A DNA stretch of 64,000 nt from Pelagibacterales bacterium SAG-MED01 (GTDB lineage: Bacteria; Pseudomonadota; Alphaproteobacteria; Pelagibacterales; Pelagibacteraceae). Location: positions 1 through 64,000 of the forward strand of contig JACWCY010000004.1 of assembly GCA_014654455.1 (NCBI GenBank). The letters run 5' to 3'. Shown here one piece after another: positions 28,865 through 38,059 of this stretch; positions within the stretch are counted from its first letter, which is position 1; each line of letters starts with the position of its first letter. Both the position numbers and the translations under genes were made by a program. The notes under the pieces are model-generated. The model saw only the letters and a program-made list of their open reading frames with translations. It made no database searches and was not told where the DNA came from.

Positions 28865-30731
28865 ATTTTTTTTTAAATAAACTAATTAAACCTCCAAAAC
28901 TAATTAAAGTTACAGAAAACCAAATCCAAAGCATAAACGGTTTTATTTGATATCTAATATTAAAATAATCTTGGTTTTGAACTAAATTCATGGTCATGAA
29001 TTTATCTACTAGTAAATTTGTTTTGATATCTGCTTCACTAGTTACAATATTTGGCTGATTGTATATTCTTAACTCAGGTTTCATAATTTCAATATTACCA
29101 TCAAAATTTTTTATATTAAATTTTCCTATGATTGCTTTAAAATTTTGTTCCTCCTTTTGTTCTATACTTTCAAAATTTATCTTATATTTATCAGTTTCAA
29201 ATGTTTCACCAATTTTTAAATTAGTAATAATTTCTGTTGAAAAGATATTATTAAATAAAATACTCAATATTAATAAACTAAAACCAAAATGAGTAAGATT
29301 TTGAGCCAAGTTTTTAAATCCTTTAATAAAAAAATCTCTTAATGTTATAAAAAATAAGTAAAATGCAGAAGTTACTAAAATTGTATTTATAAGAAAATTA
29401 ATATTAAAACTTTTAATAATAATTGCAGACAATAAAAGTGAAATGATTAAGAATAAAATCAAATAGGACTTATTTTTTAGATCTGATTTTATCCAGCTTA
29501 ATTTTGGACCAATCGCCATAGCAAACAAAAATGGAATTAAAAAAGGAATTATCAATTTATTATAAAAAGGTGGTCCAACTGAAATTTTCTTGGAAGATAT
29601 AACCTCTAAAAATATAGGGTATGTGGTACCAATCAAAACAACCGTAAGAAAATATATCATAAACCAATTGTTAATTAAAATTGATGTTTCTTTACTAAAC
29701 CAAAAAAAACTATTTGAGTCTTTATTTTTAGTTTTATGAAAAAAGAAAAAAATAAAGAGTGATAAAAATATTAAACAAAATAAAAAAATTAAAATAAATA
29801 GTCCTCTTTCTGGATCATTAGCAAATGTATGCACAGAATTTAAAATTCCTGATCTTACTAAAAAAGTACCACACATACTTAAAGTAAATGTTGAAATTGA
29901 TAAAACTACTACCCAAGAAGTTAAAGCTAATCTTTTTTCTAAAACTAAAATACAGTGAAGAAGAGAGGTTAAAGCTAGCCATGGCATTAAAGAGATATTT
30001 TCAACTGGATCCCAAAACCAAAAACCACCCCAACCTAACTCATAATAAGCCCAGATAGAACCTAACAAAATACCTAGGGTCAAAAAAATCCATGATATTA
30101 ATATCCATTGTTTTATATGCTTTGCCCATTCTTTTGAAATATAGTTTAGTGATGTCGCTGCCAATGTTGATGAAAAAATTATCGAAGTTCCAACATAACC
30201 TAAATATAATATTGGTGGATGAATAGCTAAGGCAGGGTCTTGTAAAATTGGATTAAGTCCTAATCCTTCATTTGGAACTGGGAAAATATAATTAAATGGA
30301 TTTGAAGTTTTTATAACAAAAATAAAAAAACCAATAATTATTATTTGCTGAAATAATAAAGTTAAAATTCTATATTGTTTGTTATGTTCTTTAGATTTAA
30401 GTAAAAATATGAAAATAAACAAAGTTAATACCAACAACCAAAGTAATAAACTACCTTCATGATTTCCCCAGGTACCTGATACTTTATAAAAGAGAGGTTT
30501 GGTTGTATGTGAATGATTAAAAACAGTCTGATTGCTGAAATCTGATTTTACAAACGATAAAATTAAACTTAAAAAACTTACTATAACGAGGAAAAATTGT
30601 AAAAAAGTCAAAGAAATTATTTTATTATCAAAAATATTTGAATTTCTAAAATTTTTGATTGAAAACAAAATAATCAAAAAAGAAACGCAAAGTCCAAAAA
30701 TCAATGAATAGAACCCAATTAAACTGGCCAA
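28854..30731 (-). CDS. ccmF: Heme lyase CcmF
   Basis: VSGTWGNHEGSLLLWLLVL, WAYYELGWGGFWFWDPVENISLMPWL. Confidence 0.95.
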   Translation of the reverse strand: MASLIGFYSLIFGLCVSFLIILFSIKNFRNSNIFDNKIISLTFLQFFLVIVSFLSLILSFVKSDFSNQTVFNHSHTTKPLFYKVSGTWGNHEGSLLLWLLVLTLFIFIFLLKSKEHNKQYRILTLLFQQIIIIGFFIFVIKTSNPFNYIFPVPNEGLGLNPILQDPALAIHPPILYLGYVGTSIIFSSTLAATSLNYISKEWAKHIKQWILISWIFLTLGILLGSIWAYYELGWGGFWFWDPVENISLMPWLALTSLLHCILVLEKRLALTSWVVVLSISTFTLSMCGTFLVRSGILNSVHTFANDPERGLFILIFLFCLIFLSLFIFFFFHKTKNKDSNSFFWFSKETSILINNWFMIYFLTVVLIGTTYPIFLEVISSKKISVGPPFYNKLIIPFLIPFLFAMAIGPKLSWIKSDLKNKSYLILFLIISLLLSAIIIKSFNINFLINTILVTSAFYLFFITLRDFFIKGFKNLAQNLTHFGFSLLILSILFNNIFSTEIITNLKIGETFETDKYKINFESIEQKEEQNFKAIIGKFNIKNFDGNIEIMKPELRIYNQPNIVTSEADIKTNLLVDKFMTMNLVQNQDYFNIRYQIKPFMLWIWFSVTLISFGGLISLFKKKYEA

Positions 30732-30734
30732 AAT

Positions 30735-31154
30735 TTATTTCTCCTCTAATGCTGCTTTTACTTCAGGCGGCATATAATTTTCATCATGTTTTGCTAAAAT
30801 TTTAGTAGCTAAAAAAAAGTTTTTGTCTTTCAAATATCCCTCTGCAACCACGCCTTTTCCTTCAGTAAAAAGATTGGGAACCACACCAGAATAAGTTACG
30901 TTAATTTCATTTTTAAAATCAGTAATGATAAATTTAATTTCTTTAGCTGCCATAGATATTGAATTAACTTTTACCATTCCTCCTATTCTAATTTTTTTTT
31001 TATCTATTTCATATAAAGCTTTAATTTCAGTCGGTGATTGAAAGTAAACCACATTTTCTTCTAAAGATTTTAAAATGAGAAAGGTTGATAAAATTAATGT
31101 GAGTAAAATTAATATTATAAAAAAAAATCTTAATTTAACTTTGCGCCCATACAT
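30735..31154 (-). CDS. ccmE: Heme chaperone CcmE
   Basis: [41 protein letters not shown] heme-binding His motif. Confidence 0.95.
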   Translation of the reverse strand: MYGRKVKLRFFFIILILLTLILSTFLILKSLEENVVYFQSPTEIKALYEIDKKKIRIGGMVKVNSISMAAKEIKFIITDFKNEINVTYSGVVPNLFTEGKGVVAEGYLKDKNFFLATKILAKHDENYMPPEVKAALEEK

Positions 31155-31164
31155 GGTTTAAAAG

Positions 31165-31392
31165 TTAAATACTTGAAATGTTAGATAAAATTTCTTTGTT
31201 AATACTTTGAGATTTTGCAAAAGCAGCTCTTTCAGAGTTTAAAGTTCCAAATTTAGCAATAAATTTATTTCTCTCTCTGTTGTACTGAATTTTAATAACA
31301 AAATACAATGTTACAAAATTTAAAAGAGTAAATGCAAAAGCAGACCAAACGTACAGTCCATATCCATTCATTAATAATGTTTCGTTAATCAT
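31165..31392 (-). CDS. ccmD: CcmD-like small membrane protein
   Basis: MNGYGLYVWSAFAFTLLNFVTLYFVI; position between ccmC and ccmE. Confidence 0.8.
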   Translation of the reverse strand: MINETLLMNGYGLYVWSAFAFTLLNFVTLYFVIKIQYNRERNKFIAKFGTLNSERAAFAKSQSINKEILSNISSI

Positions 31393-32096
31393 AATCTATT
31401 AAGACCTTTATTTTTAATCTTTATCAGTTCTGTATTATATTTCATTAAAAAAATTAATAGAGAAAATAGAGCAAATGCCGCAGTCATAATCATTAAAGGA
31501 AATAACATAGAAACATGAATTGATGATTTTGATAAAATATTAATTGAAGCTGGTTGATGAAGTGTATTCCACCAGTCTACTGAATATTTAATTATTGGTA
31601 CATTAATAATTCCTAAAATTGTAATTATTGTTGTTATTTTAAATGCCTTATCTTTATCCTCATAAATTCTCCAAGCAACTAAATACAAGGCATAAAATAA
31701 AGCCAAAATTAACATTGATGTAATTCTTGCATCCCAAGCCCACCAAGTTCCCCAGGTTGGCTTTCCCCAAATTGAACCTGTAACTAGAGCTATAACATTA
31801 AATACAAAACCTGATGGTGCTAAACTTTTTGAAATTAAAAAAAAATTTCTAATTTTAAAAATATATCCAACTATTGATAGGAATGTAATTGTAGAAAAAA
31901 TCCCAAGAGAAATCCAAGCTGCAGGAACATGAACATACATTATTCTTACTGAATGACTTTGTTTATAGTCTTCAGGAGAAAGTATTAATGCCTCAACCAA
32001 ACCAATTGAAAGAACAACTATAAATAAAATCAAAACATATTTGGGAGCCTTAGATGTTACTGAAAAAATTTTATTAGGTTCAAAATATTTAAACAT
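31389..32096 (-). CDS. ccmC: Heme exporter protein CcmC
   Basis: VRIMYVHVPAAWISLGIF, WGTWWAWDARITSMLILALFY, WWNTLHQPASI. Confidence 0.95.
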   Translation of the reverse strand: MFKYFEPNKIFSVTSKAPKYVLILFIVVLSIGLVEALILSPEDYKQSHSVRIMYVHVPAAWISLGIFSTITFLSIVGYIFKIRNFFLISKSLAPSGFVFNVIALVTGSIWGKPTWGTWWAWDARITSMLILALFYALYLVAWRIYEDKDKAFKITTIITILGIINVPIIKYSVDWWNTLHQPASINILSKSSIHVSMLFPLMIMTAAFALFSLLIFLMKYNTELIKIKNKGLNRL

Positions 32097-32140
32097 TTCT
32101 TATTTATATCCTAATTTTGATTTAATGAATTTTAATTATC

Positions 32141-32211
32141 AAAAAATCCTGACCAAGAATGAAGAGGGAGATAATAACGAAGGTTTTGTATATTTAACAT
32201 CCTTGATCAGG
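32141..32211 (-). terminator. Long RNA stem-loop plus U-run (terminator or small RNA 3' end) between hspQ and ccmC
   Basis: Minus strand CCTGATCAAGGATG (32211-32198) pairs over 14 bp with CATTCTTGGTCAGG (32161-32148), including one U-G and one G-U wobble, then ATTTTTT. Confidence 0.65.
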
Positions 32212-32277
32212 TTTGCTAATTATGAATGATTGCTGTGACTAAGTTTTGAACTAAATGTGTTTAAAAAATGATTTTTT

Positions 32278-32598
32278 TTAATTTGATGGCTTAAAATAGC
32301 TTGATCCTATTTTGCCTGAAAAAATTTCTTCAATTAATGGGTGTTTTATAGGTTCATCAGAGTCATCGATTAGCAAATTTTGCTCTGACACATAAGCCTC
32401 ATAGGTTATCTCATCATTTTCTGCTAGAAGGTGATAAAAAGGTTGATCTTTTTTAGGCCTAACATTTTTTGGTATAGATTGGTACCATTCTTCAGAATTA
32501 TTGAATTCAAAATCCACATCATAGATCACACCCCTAAATTCAAAGTGTTTGTGTTTTACTATATCACCGATTGAAAATTTAGCTTTTTGAATTGGCAT
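32278..32598 (-). CDS. hspQ: Heat shock protein HspQ
   Basis: AKFSIGDIVKHKHFEFRGVIYDVDFEFNNSEEWY...DQPFYHLLAENDEITYEAYVSEQNL. Confidence 0.92.
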   Translation of the reverse strand: MPIQKAKFSIGDIVKHKHFEFRGVIYDVDFEFNNSEEWYQSIPKNVRPKKDQPFYHLLAENDEITYEAYVSEQNLLIDDSDEPIKHPLIEEIFSGKIGSSYFKPSN

Positions 32599-32686
32599 TG
32601 GATTTAGTATGGGTATTTAAAAATAAAAATCAATAAGAAAAATTTATAATTTTTGTATAAATATTATTTATGTTAATATCTTTGAA

Positions 32687-33238
32687 GTGAACAAATCTTT
32701 TTTAAAGTTTCTTACGGATTTTGGGCCTTTGGTAATTTTTTTTTACTACTACTACGATAGTGGAAAAGATTTAAAAATAGCGATTCCTCCCTTCATTATT
32801 GCGACAATAATAGCATTAGTATTGATGTGGTTTTTAGAAAAAAAAATACCCAAAGTCCCTCTATTAAGTGGAATTTTAATTACTTTTTTTGGAGGATTAA
32901 CTATTTATTTTAATAATCCAGTTTTTATTTACATTAAGCCTACGATTATAAATATTTTATTTGGTTTGGCTTTGATATTTGGAAAATATTTTACTAAAGA
33001 GCCAGTACTTAAAAAATTAATGGGAAAATCAATTTCGTTAACTAGTGAAGGTTGGGAAATATTGAACAAAAGATGGGTATATTTCTTTTTTGGTCTTGCA
33101 ATATTAAATGAATTAGTGTGGAGAACACAATCAGAAGAATTTTGGGTGAATTTTAAAGTTTGGGGTTTATTACCTATAACTTTTATTTTTACAGGTTTTC
33201 AAATAGGTTTAATTAACAAATATAAATCGAATGAATAA
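32687..33238 (+). CDS. yciB: Septation protein A / YciB family inner membrane protein
   Basis: FLTDFGPLVIFFYYYYDSGKDL, LTSEGWEILNKRWVYFFFGLAILNELVWRTQSEEFWVNFKVWG; GTG start. Confidence 0.92.
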   Translation: MNKSFLKFLTDFGPLVIFFYYYYDSGKDLKIAIPPFIIATIIALVLMWFLEKKIPKVPLLSGILITFFGGLTIYFNNPVFIYIKPTIINILFGLALIFGKYFTKEPVLKKLMGKSISLTSEGWEILNKRWVYFFFGLAILNELVWRTQSEEFWVNFKVWGLLPITFIFTGFQIGLINKYKSNE

Positions 33239-33572
33239 TAATTTAAGATTAGTAGTAAACAATGTAAATGATAAAATATTAGAGGATAAACATTTTTTTG
33301 AGAAACATGAGTTAAAAATTATTTTAGATTTATATGCAAAAATGGTTTCTGAAGGTTCTTGGAAAGATTATGGACTTAGCATATCAAGTAAACAAGTAGG
33401 TTTCAGTGTTTTTAAAAATGCAGCTGAGAACGCACTTTATAAAATATGTAAAAATTTCAAACCGAAAAATAAAAATCTTAAATATTTAATAACAGATACC
33501 AATGGAAAAATATTAAAAAATTCTTTTGATCTAGATATACTTTTAAAAAATACTAACTGGAAAAAACTTTAA
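33231..33572 (+). CDS. DUF2794-like conserved protein
   Basis: FFEKHELKIILDLYAKMVSEGSWKDYGLSISSKQVGFSVFKNAAENALYKICK. Confidence 0.8.
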   Translation: MNNNLRLVVNNVNDKILEDKHFFEKHELKIILDLYAKMVSEGSWKDYGLSISSKQVGFSVFKNAAENALYKICKNFKPKNKNLKYLITDTNGKILKNSFDLDILLKNTNWKKL

Positions 33573-33580
33573 AAATAAAA

Positions 33581-34342
33581 TTATCTTCTTTGACCAAAAA
33601 GTCTTAGAAGCATAATAAATAAATTAATGAAATCCAAATAAAGAGTTAATGCTCCCATTACAGCCTTTTTACCTATGACTTCTCCAGTATCGCTTGCAGC
33701 GTACATATTTTTAATTTTTTGAGTATCATAAGCTGTTAAGCCAACAAATATTAAAACTCCTAGAATTGAAATTACAAAATACATCATTGTAGATTTCATG
33801 AAGATATTAACTAACGAAGCAATAATAATTCCTATTAATCCCATCATCAAAAAAGATCCTAATTTAGTTAAGTCTCTCTTAGTTGTGTAACCGTATATGC
33901 TCATCGTTCCAAAAGTAGCTGATGTTATAAAAAACACTCTTGCTACACTAGCACCTGTATAAACTAACAGTATCCAAGACATCGATAATCCCATCAATCC
34001 TGCAAATATCCAAAATACTGTTTGAGCTTTTGAAGCACTCATTTTGTTAATACCAAAACTCATATAAAAAACTATCCCAAGAGGAGCTAGCATTACTACC
34101 CATTTTAATCCTGAAAAAAACAGCGCATTACCTATGTCTGTAAATCCTGTTATCGCACCTGAAGAATCTGTTACAACAGACATTTTAAAAGATAGTAAAG
34201 CAATTATTCCAGTTAATAATATTCCTGTTGCCATGTAGTTGTATACCTTAAGCATGTAGGCTCTTAAGCCTTCATCCATTACTACAGTTGATTTTTGAGC
34301 TTCTGCAGCTCTTCCTAAAATACCTTTTTTATTAAATTCCAT
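33581..34342 (-). CDS. Bax inhibitor-1/YccA-YbhL family membrane protein
   Basis: Seven TM segments; GLTAYDTQKIKNMY...MGALTLYLDFINLFIMLLRLFGQRR signature. Confidence 0.93.
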   Translation of the reverse strand: MEFNKKGILGRAAEAQKSTVVMDEGLRAYMLKVYNYMATGILLTGIIALLSFKMSVVTDSSGAITGFTDIGNALFFSGLKWVVMLAPLGIVFYMSFGINKMSASKAQTVFWIFAGLMGLSMSWILLVYTGASVARVFFITSATFGTMSIYGYTTKRDLTKLGSFLMMGLIGIIIASLVNIFMKSTMMYFVISILGVLIFVGLTAYDTQKIKNMYAASDTGEVIGKKAVMGALTLYLDFINLFIMLLRLFGQRR

Positions 34343-34423
34343 AATGATCAGAATATATAGTCTTTTACTAATTATTCAAGATGCCTTAAAAGATTAATAA
34401 AAAATTTACAAGATAATAGCTCG

Positions 34424-35461
34424 ATGAATTACAAAAAACTGGGAAATACTGAACTTGATGTAAGTACAATTTGTCTCGGAACAATGACATGGGGTGAACA
34501 AAACACTCAAGATCAAGGTTTTGAACAAATGAATTATGCTTTAGATCAAGGTGTAAACTTTTGGGATACTGCAGAAATCTATTCGATTCCTCCAAGAAAA
34601 GAAACATTTGGAAGCACAGAAAAAATTATTGGTAATTGGTTTGAAAAAACCAAAAAAAGAGACAAAATAATTCTTGCTTCAAAAGTTTGTGGACCAATGA
34701 GGGAATATGTCCGAGGAGGTGGTAATCAATTTGGGAAAAAAAATATTACTGAAGCATTAGAAGGTAGTCTAAGAAGATTGAAGACTGATTACATTGATTT
34801 ATATCAACTACACTGGCCTGAGAGAAATACAAATTTTTTTGGTAAATTAGGTTATGAACATGCTGATGATGGTGAGTGGACTAAATTTGAAGATATCTTA
34901 GAAGATCTAAAAAAATTTATAGAACAAGGGAAAATTAGATATATTGGCTTATCTAATGAAACCCCTTGGGGATTATCTAAATTTTTAGAACTATCTAAAA
35001 ACAAGGATCTTCCAAGAATGCTTTCAGTTCAAAACCCTTACAATTTACTAAATAGAACTTATGAGGTAGGTCTTGCCGAAATGTCTGTAAGAGAACAATC
35101 AGGACTTCTAGCTTATTCTCCTCTAGCTTGCGGATATCTTTCTGGTAAATATAGGAATAATCAATTACCGAAGGGATCAAGAATTGCCCTTCATAAAGAT
35201 TTCTGGACTAGATATAATAAGCCAAACGCAGAGAAAGCAATCGAAGCTTATTATAATATAGCGAAAAAATATAAATTAGATTTAGCTCAAATGTCTTTAA
35301 AATTTTTAGAAATTCAACCTTTTGTAACTTCAGTTATCATTGGCGCAACCACAATGGAGCAGTTGAAAACTGATATAGAAAGTGTAAATATAAATTTAAC
35401 CGAAGAAATTATAAATGAAATCAACGAAGTACAAAAAATTTATTCAAACCCATGTCCTTAA
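34424..35461 (+). CDS. Aldo/keto reductase (Tas-like)
   Basis: YKKLGNTELDVSTICLGTMTWGEQNT, GVNFWDTAEIYSIPP, DYIDLYQLHWPERNT. Confidence 0.92.
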   Translation: MNYKKLGNTELDVSTICLGTMTWGEQNTQDQGFEQMNYALDQGVNFWDTAEIYSIPPRKETFGSTEKIIGNWFEKTKKRDKIILASKVCGPMREYVRGGGNQFGKKNITEALEGSLRRLKTDYIDLYQLHWPERNTNFFGKLGYEHADDGEWTKFEDILEDLKKFIEQGKIRYIGLSNETPWGLSKFLELSKNKDLPRMLSVQNPYNLLNRTYEVGLAEMSVREQSGLLAYSPLACGYLSGKYRNNQLPKGSRIALHKDFWTRYNKPNAEKAIEAYYNIAKKYKLDLAQMSLKFLEIQPFVTSVIIGATTMEQLKTDIESVNINLTEEIINEINEVQKIYSNPCP

Positions 35462-35964
35462 TTAAAAAAATTTTATTTTTATCAACATTTATTTTAATCA
35501 TTTCTGTATCAAAAACCTTTGCAGATGATTTAAAAAAAGTTGGTAAATTCAAAGATTGGGAAGTAATGGTAATGTCTGAAGCATCTGGCAAAGTTTGTTT
35601 TGCTCAGTCATCTCCTGTTTTACAAGCACCAAAAAAAAATAAGAGAGATGCAAGATTATTTATAACCTTTAGACCTGGTGAAAAAATTTCTAATGAAATT
35701 AGTGCAACTGCTGGATACGAATTCAATAAAAATAATACAGTTTTAGCAACCTCTGGAAATAACAAATTTAAATTTGATATTAAACAACAAGGCTTTGCTT
35801 GGATGACTAGTAACAAAAAAGAAAAAATAATGGTTAAAGTAATGAAAAAAGGATCAAGAATTATGCTGACTGGGTATAATGAAAAAGGATCTCAAACCAT
35901 TGATCATTATTCGCTTCTTGGTTTTACAAAAGCTTATAATACTGCAAAAAAAGCTTGCAGTTAA
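35452..35964 (+). CDS. Invasion-associated locus B (IalB)-like exported protein
   Basis: Signal peptide; FKDWEVMVMSEASGKVCFAQSSPV...; IalB-like pattern. Confidence 0.7.
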   Translation: MSLIKKILFLSTFILIISVSKTFADDLKKVGKFKDWEVMVMSEASGKVCFAQSSPVLQAPKKNKRDARLFITFRPGEKISNEISATAGYEFNKNNTVLATSGNNKFKFDIKQQGFAWMTSNKKEKIMVKVMKKGSRIMLTGYNEKGSQTIDHYSLLGFTKAYNTAKKACS

Positions 35965-35967
35965 TTA

Positions 35968-37155
35968 ATGAAATCAAAAAAAAGAATTGTTTTAGCTTAT
36001 TCAGGCGGACTAGATACATCTATAATTCTTAAATGGCTTCAAGAAAATTATAATGCTGAAGTAATTTGTTACACCGCAGATATTGGTCAGGAAATTAATC
36101 GAAAAAAAATAATATCTAACGCTAAAAAATTTGGGGTTAAAAAAATAATTATAAAAGATCTAAAAGATATTTTTATAAAAGATTATGTTTTTCCAATGAT
36201 CCGAGGTCATGCAGTCTATGAGGGTGTTTATTTATTGGGAACATCTATTGCAAGACCCTTGATAGCAAAAGACCAAGTCAGAATTGCAAAAAAATTTAAA
36301 GCTTATGCAGTATCTCATGGTGCTACAGGAAAAGGTAATGATCAAGTTAGATTTGAACTAGGTTATCATTATTTTGAACCAAAAATTACAATTATTGCTC
36401 CCTGGCGAATATGGAAATTAAAATCAAGAACAGATTTAATTAATTATGCAAAAAAAAATAAAGTGCCTATTCCAAAAGATAAAAAAGGTGCTCCACCTTT
36501 TTCGGTTGATGATAATTTATTTCATACTTCAACTGAAGGTAAAGTTTTAGAAAATCCTAAAAACCCAGCACCAGAATTTATTTATCAAAGAACTATTTCT
36601 CCGGAAAAGGCTCCAAACAAACCAACTTTTGTTTCAATTAATTTTAAAAATAGTGATCCTGTAGGTGTTAATGGAAAAAAATTACGTCCTGCAAAATTAC
36701 TTGAAAAACTAAATCAACTTGCTGGTAAAAATGGAATTGGCAGGGTTGATCTTGTAGAAAATAGATTTTTAGGAATAAAATCGAGAGGAGTTTATGAAAC
36801 TCCAGGAGGAACATTGCTGATCAATGCTCATAGAGCAATTGAGTCTGTCACTTTAGATAAAGAAACAATGCATAAAAAAGACAACATAATGACAAGATAT
36901 GCTGAATTAATTTATAATGGCTACTGGTATTCAAAAGAAAGATTCAAATTACAAAAAATTGTAGACTTTAAAAAGAACAAGGTCAATGGAACTATTAAAT
37001 TAAAACTCTATAAAGGAAATATAACAATCGAATCAAGAGTAACTAACAGTAAAGCTTATTCTATGAAAAAAGTTTCTTTTGAAGAAAATAAATCATTTAA
37101 TAAATCAAATGTAGAAAAATTTATAAATTTTCATAAGAAAAAGTTAAGAAATTAG
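35968..37155 (+). CDS. argG: Argininosuccinate synthase
   Basis: VLAYSGGLDTSIILKWL, CYTADIGQ, YEGVYLLGTSIARPLIAK, SHGATGKGNDQVRFE. Confidence 0.97.
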   Translation: MKSKKRIVLAYSGGLDTSIILKWLQENYNAEVICYTADIGQEINRKKIISNAKKFGVKKIIIKDLKDIFIKDYVFPMIRGHAVYEGVYLLGTSIARPLIAKDQVRIAKKFKAYAVSHGATGKGNDQVRFELGYHYFEPKITIIAPWRIWKLKSRTDLINYAKKNKVPIPKDKKGAPPFSVDDNLFHTSTEGKVLENPKNPAPEFIYQRTISPEKAPNKPTFVSINFKNSDPVGVNGKKLRPAKLLEKLNQLAGKNGIGRVDLVENRFLGIKSRGVYETPGGTLLINAHRAIESVTLDKETMHKKDNIMTRYAELIYNGYWYSKERFKLQKIVDFKKNKVNGTIKLKLYKGNITIESRVTNSKAYSMKKVSFEENKSFNKSNVEKFINFHKKKLRN

Positions 37156-37209
37156 GTGCTAATTATTGGACAATTTAACATTTGTTTATTTATAAAAACA
37201 ATTTAAGGT

Positions 37210-37674
37210 TTGTTTATGGATAGCTTAAAAAGATGGATGCAAGATTCAGCAAATATTTTATTTGATGATAGTAAAAATGATCTTAGATCTTTACCAAAAT
37301 CTGTAAGATTGCAGATCTTATTAGTATTAAGCTTTATTTGGACTACTGTTTTTAGTTTATATGTTTTTTCTTATACAACTTTTGCTTTTGGATGGGCTGG
37401 TCTTTACGTTGCCCACATAGGGCTTATTTTTGCAGTCTACATGACATTCAAACATTTCCATAAAGCAGAGGAACAATCAGCCAGTGTATTCAAAACCAAA
37501 AACTTTGATCCATTTAAAATAATGGTCATAGTCTTTGTTGTTGTTTTTATTTTTGTGTTTTCAAAGGGAATAGAAGTTTTAACTAGCCCTAACCCGAGCT
37601 CTTATTCAATCCCTTATGATGGTCCTTCTAAATCAGTGTTTGAAAAATGGCTACCATTTAGTAAAGATAAGTAA
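37210..37674 (+). CDS. Hypothetical membrane protein
   Basis: Three to four hydrophobic segments; likely co-transcribed with downstream PsiE-like gene. Confidence 0.6.
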   Translation: MFMDSLKRWMQDSANILFDDSKNDLRSLPKSVRLQILLVLSFIWTTVFSLYVFSYTTFAFGWAGLYVAHIGLIFAVYMTFKHFHKAEEQSASVFKTKNFDPFKIMVIVFVVVFIFVFSKGIEVLTSPNPSSYSIPYDGPSKSVFEKWLPFSKDK

Positions 37675-38054
37675 TGGAAAAGATTGCTAAAAATTTACAA
37701 CTAATTTTAATGTGTATTATTTTAATAAGCACAGTAATAGCAGTTGGTATAGAAATTAAAAATATGTTCCTCAATCAATCAGTAACTTTAGCTGACTTAT
37801 TATTAATGTTTCTATATCTAGAAGTTTTAGCAATGGTTAGAGTTTTTTGGAATCAACAATCAATCAGTATAACTCTACCACTTTTAATCGCTATCACAGC
37901 CCTAGCACGATTTATTATTCTACAGGGAAAAGAAATGGATCCTACAGCACTAGTTTATGAAGCTGTTGCTATAGTTCTTATTGCAGCCGCAATTGTGATC
38001 TTAAGATTAAGACATAGTGATAAGTTGGGTCTAAAAAAGAAAAAAAATAAATAA
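37674..38054 (+). CDS. PsiE-like (phosphate-starvation-inducible E) family membrane protein
   Basis: Four TM segments; LLLMFLYLEVLAMVRVFW...LARFIILQGKEMDPTALVYEAVAIVLIAAAIVILR. Confidence 0.8.
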   Translation: MEKIAKNLQLILMCIILISTVIAVGIEIKNMFLNQSVTLADLLLMFLYLEVLAMVRVFWNQQSISITLPLLIAITALARFIILQGKEMDPTALVYEAVAIVLIAAAIVILRLRHSDKLGLKKKKNK

Positions 38055-38059
38055 ATTTA

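Noticed and set aside
32041-32229. 62-aa plus-strand ORF across the ccmC upstream region
   Set aside because: No family resemblance; region better explained as a minus-strand leader with a wobble-containing hairpin.
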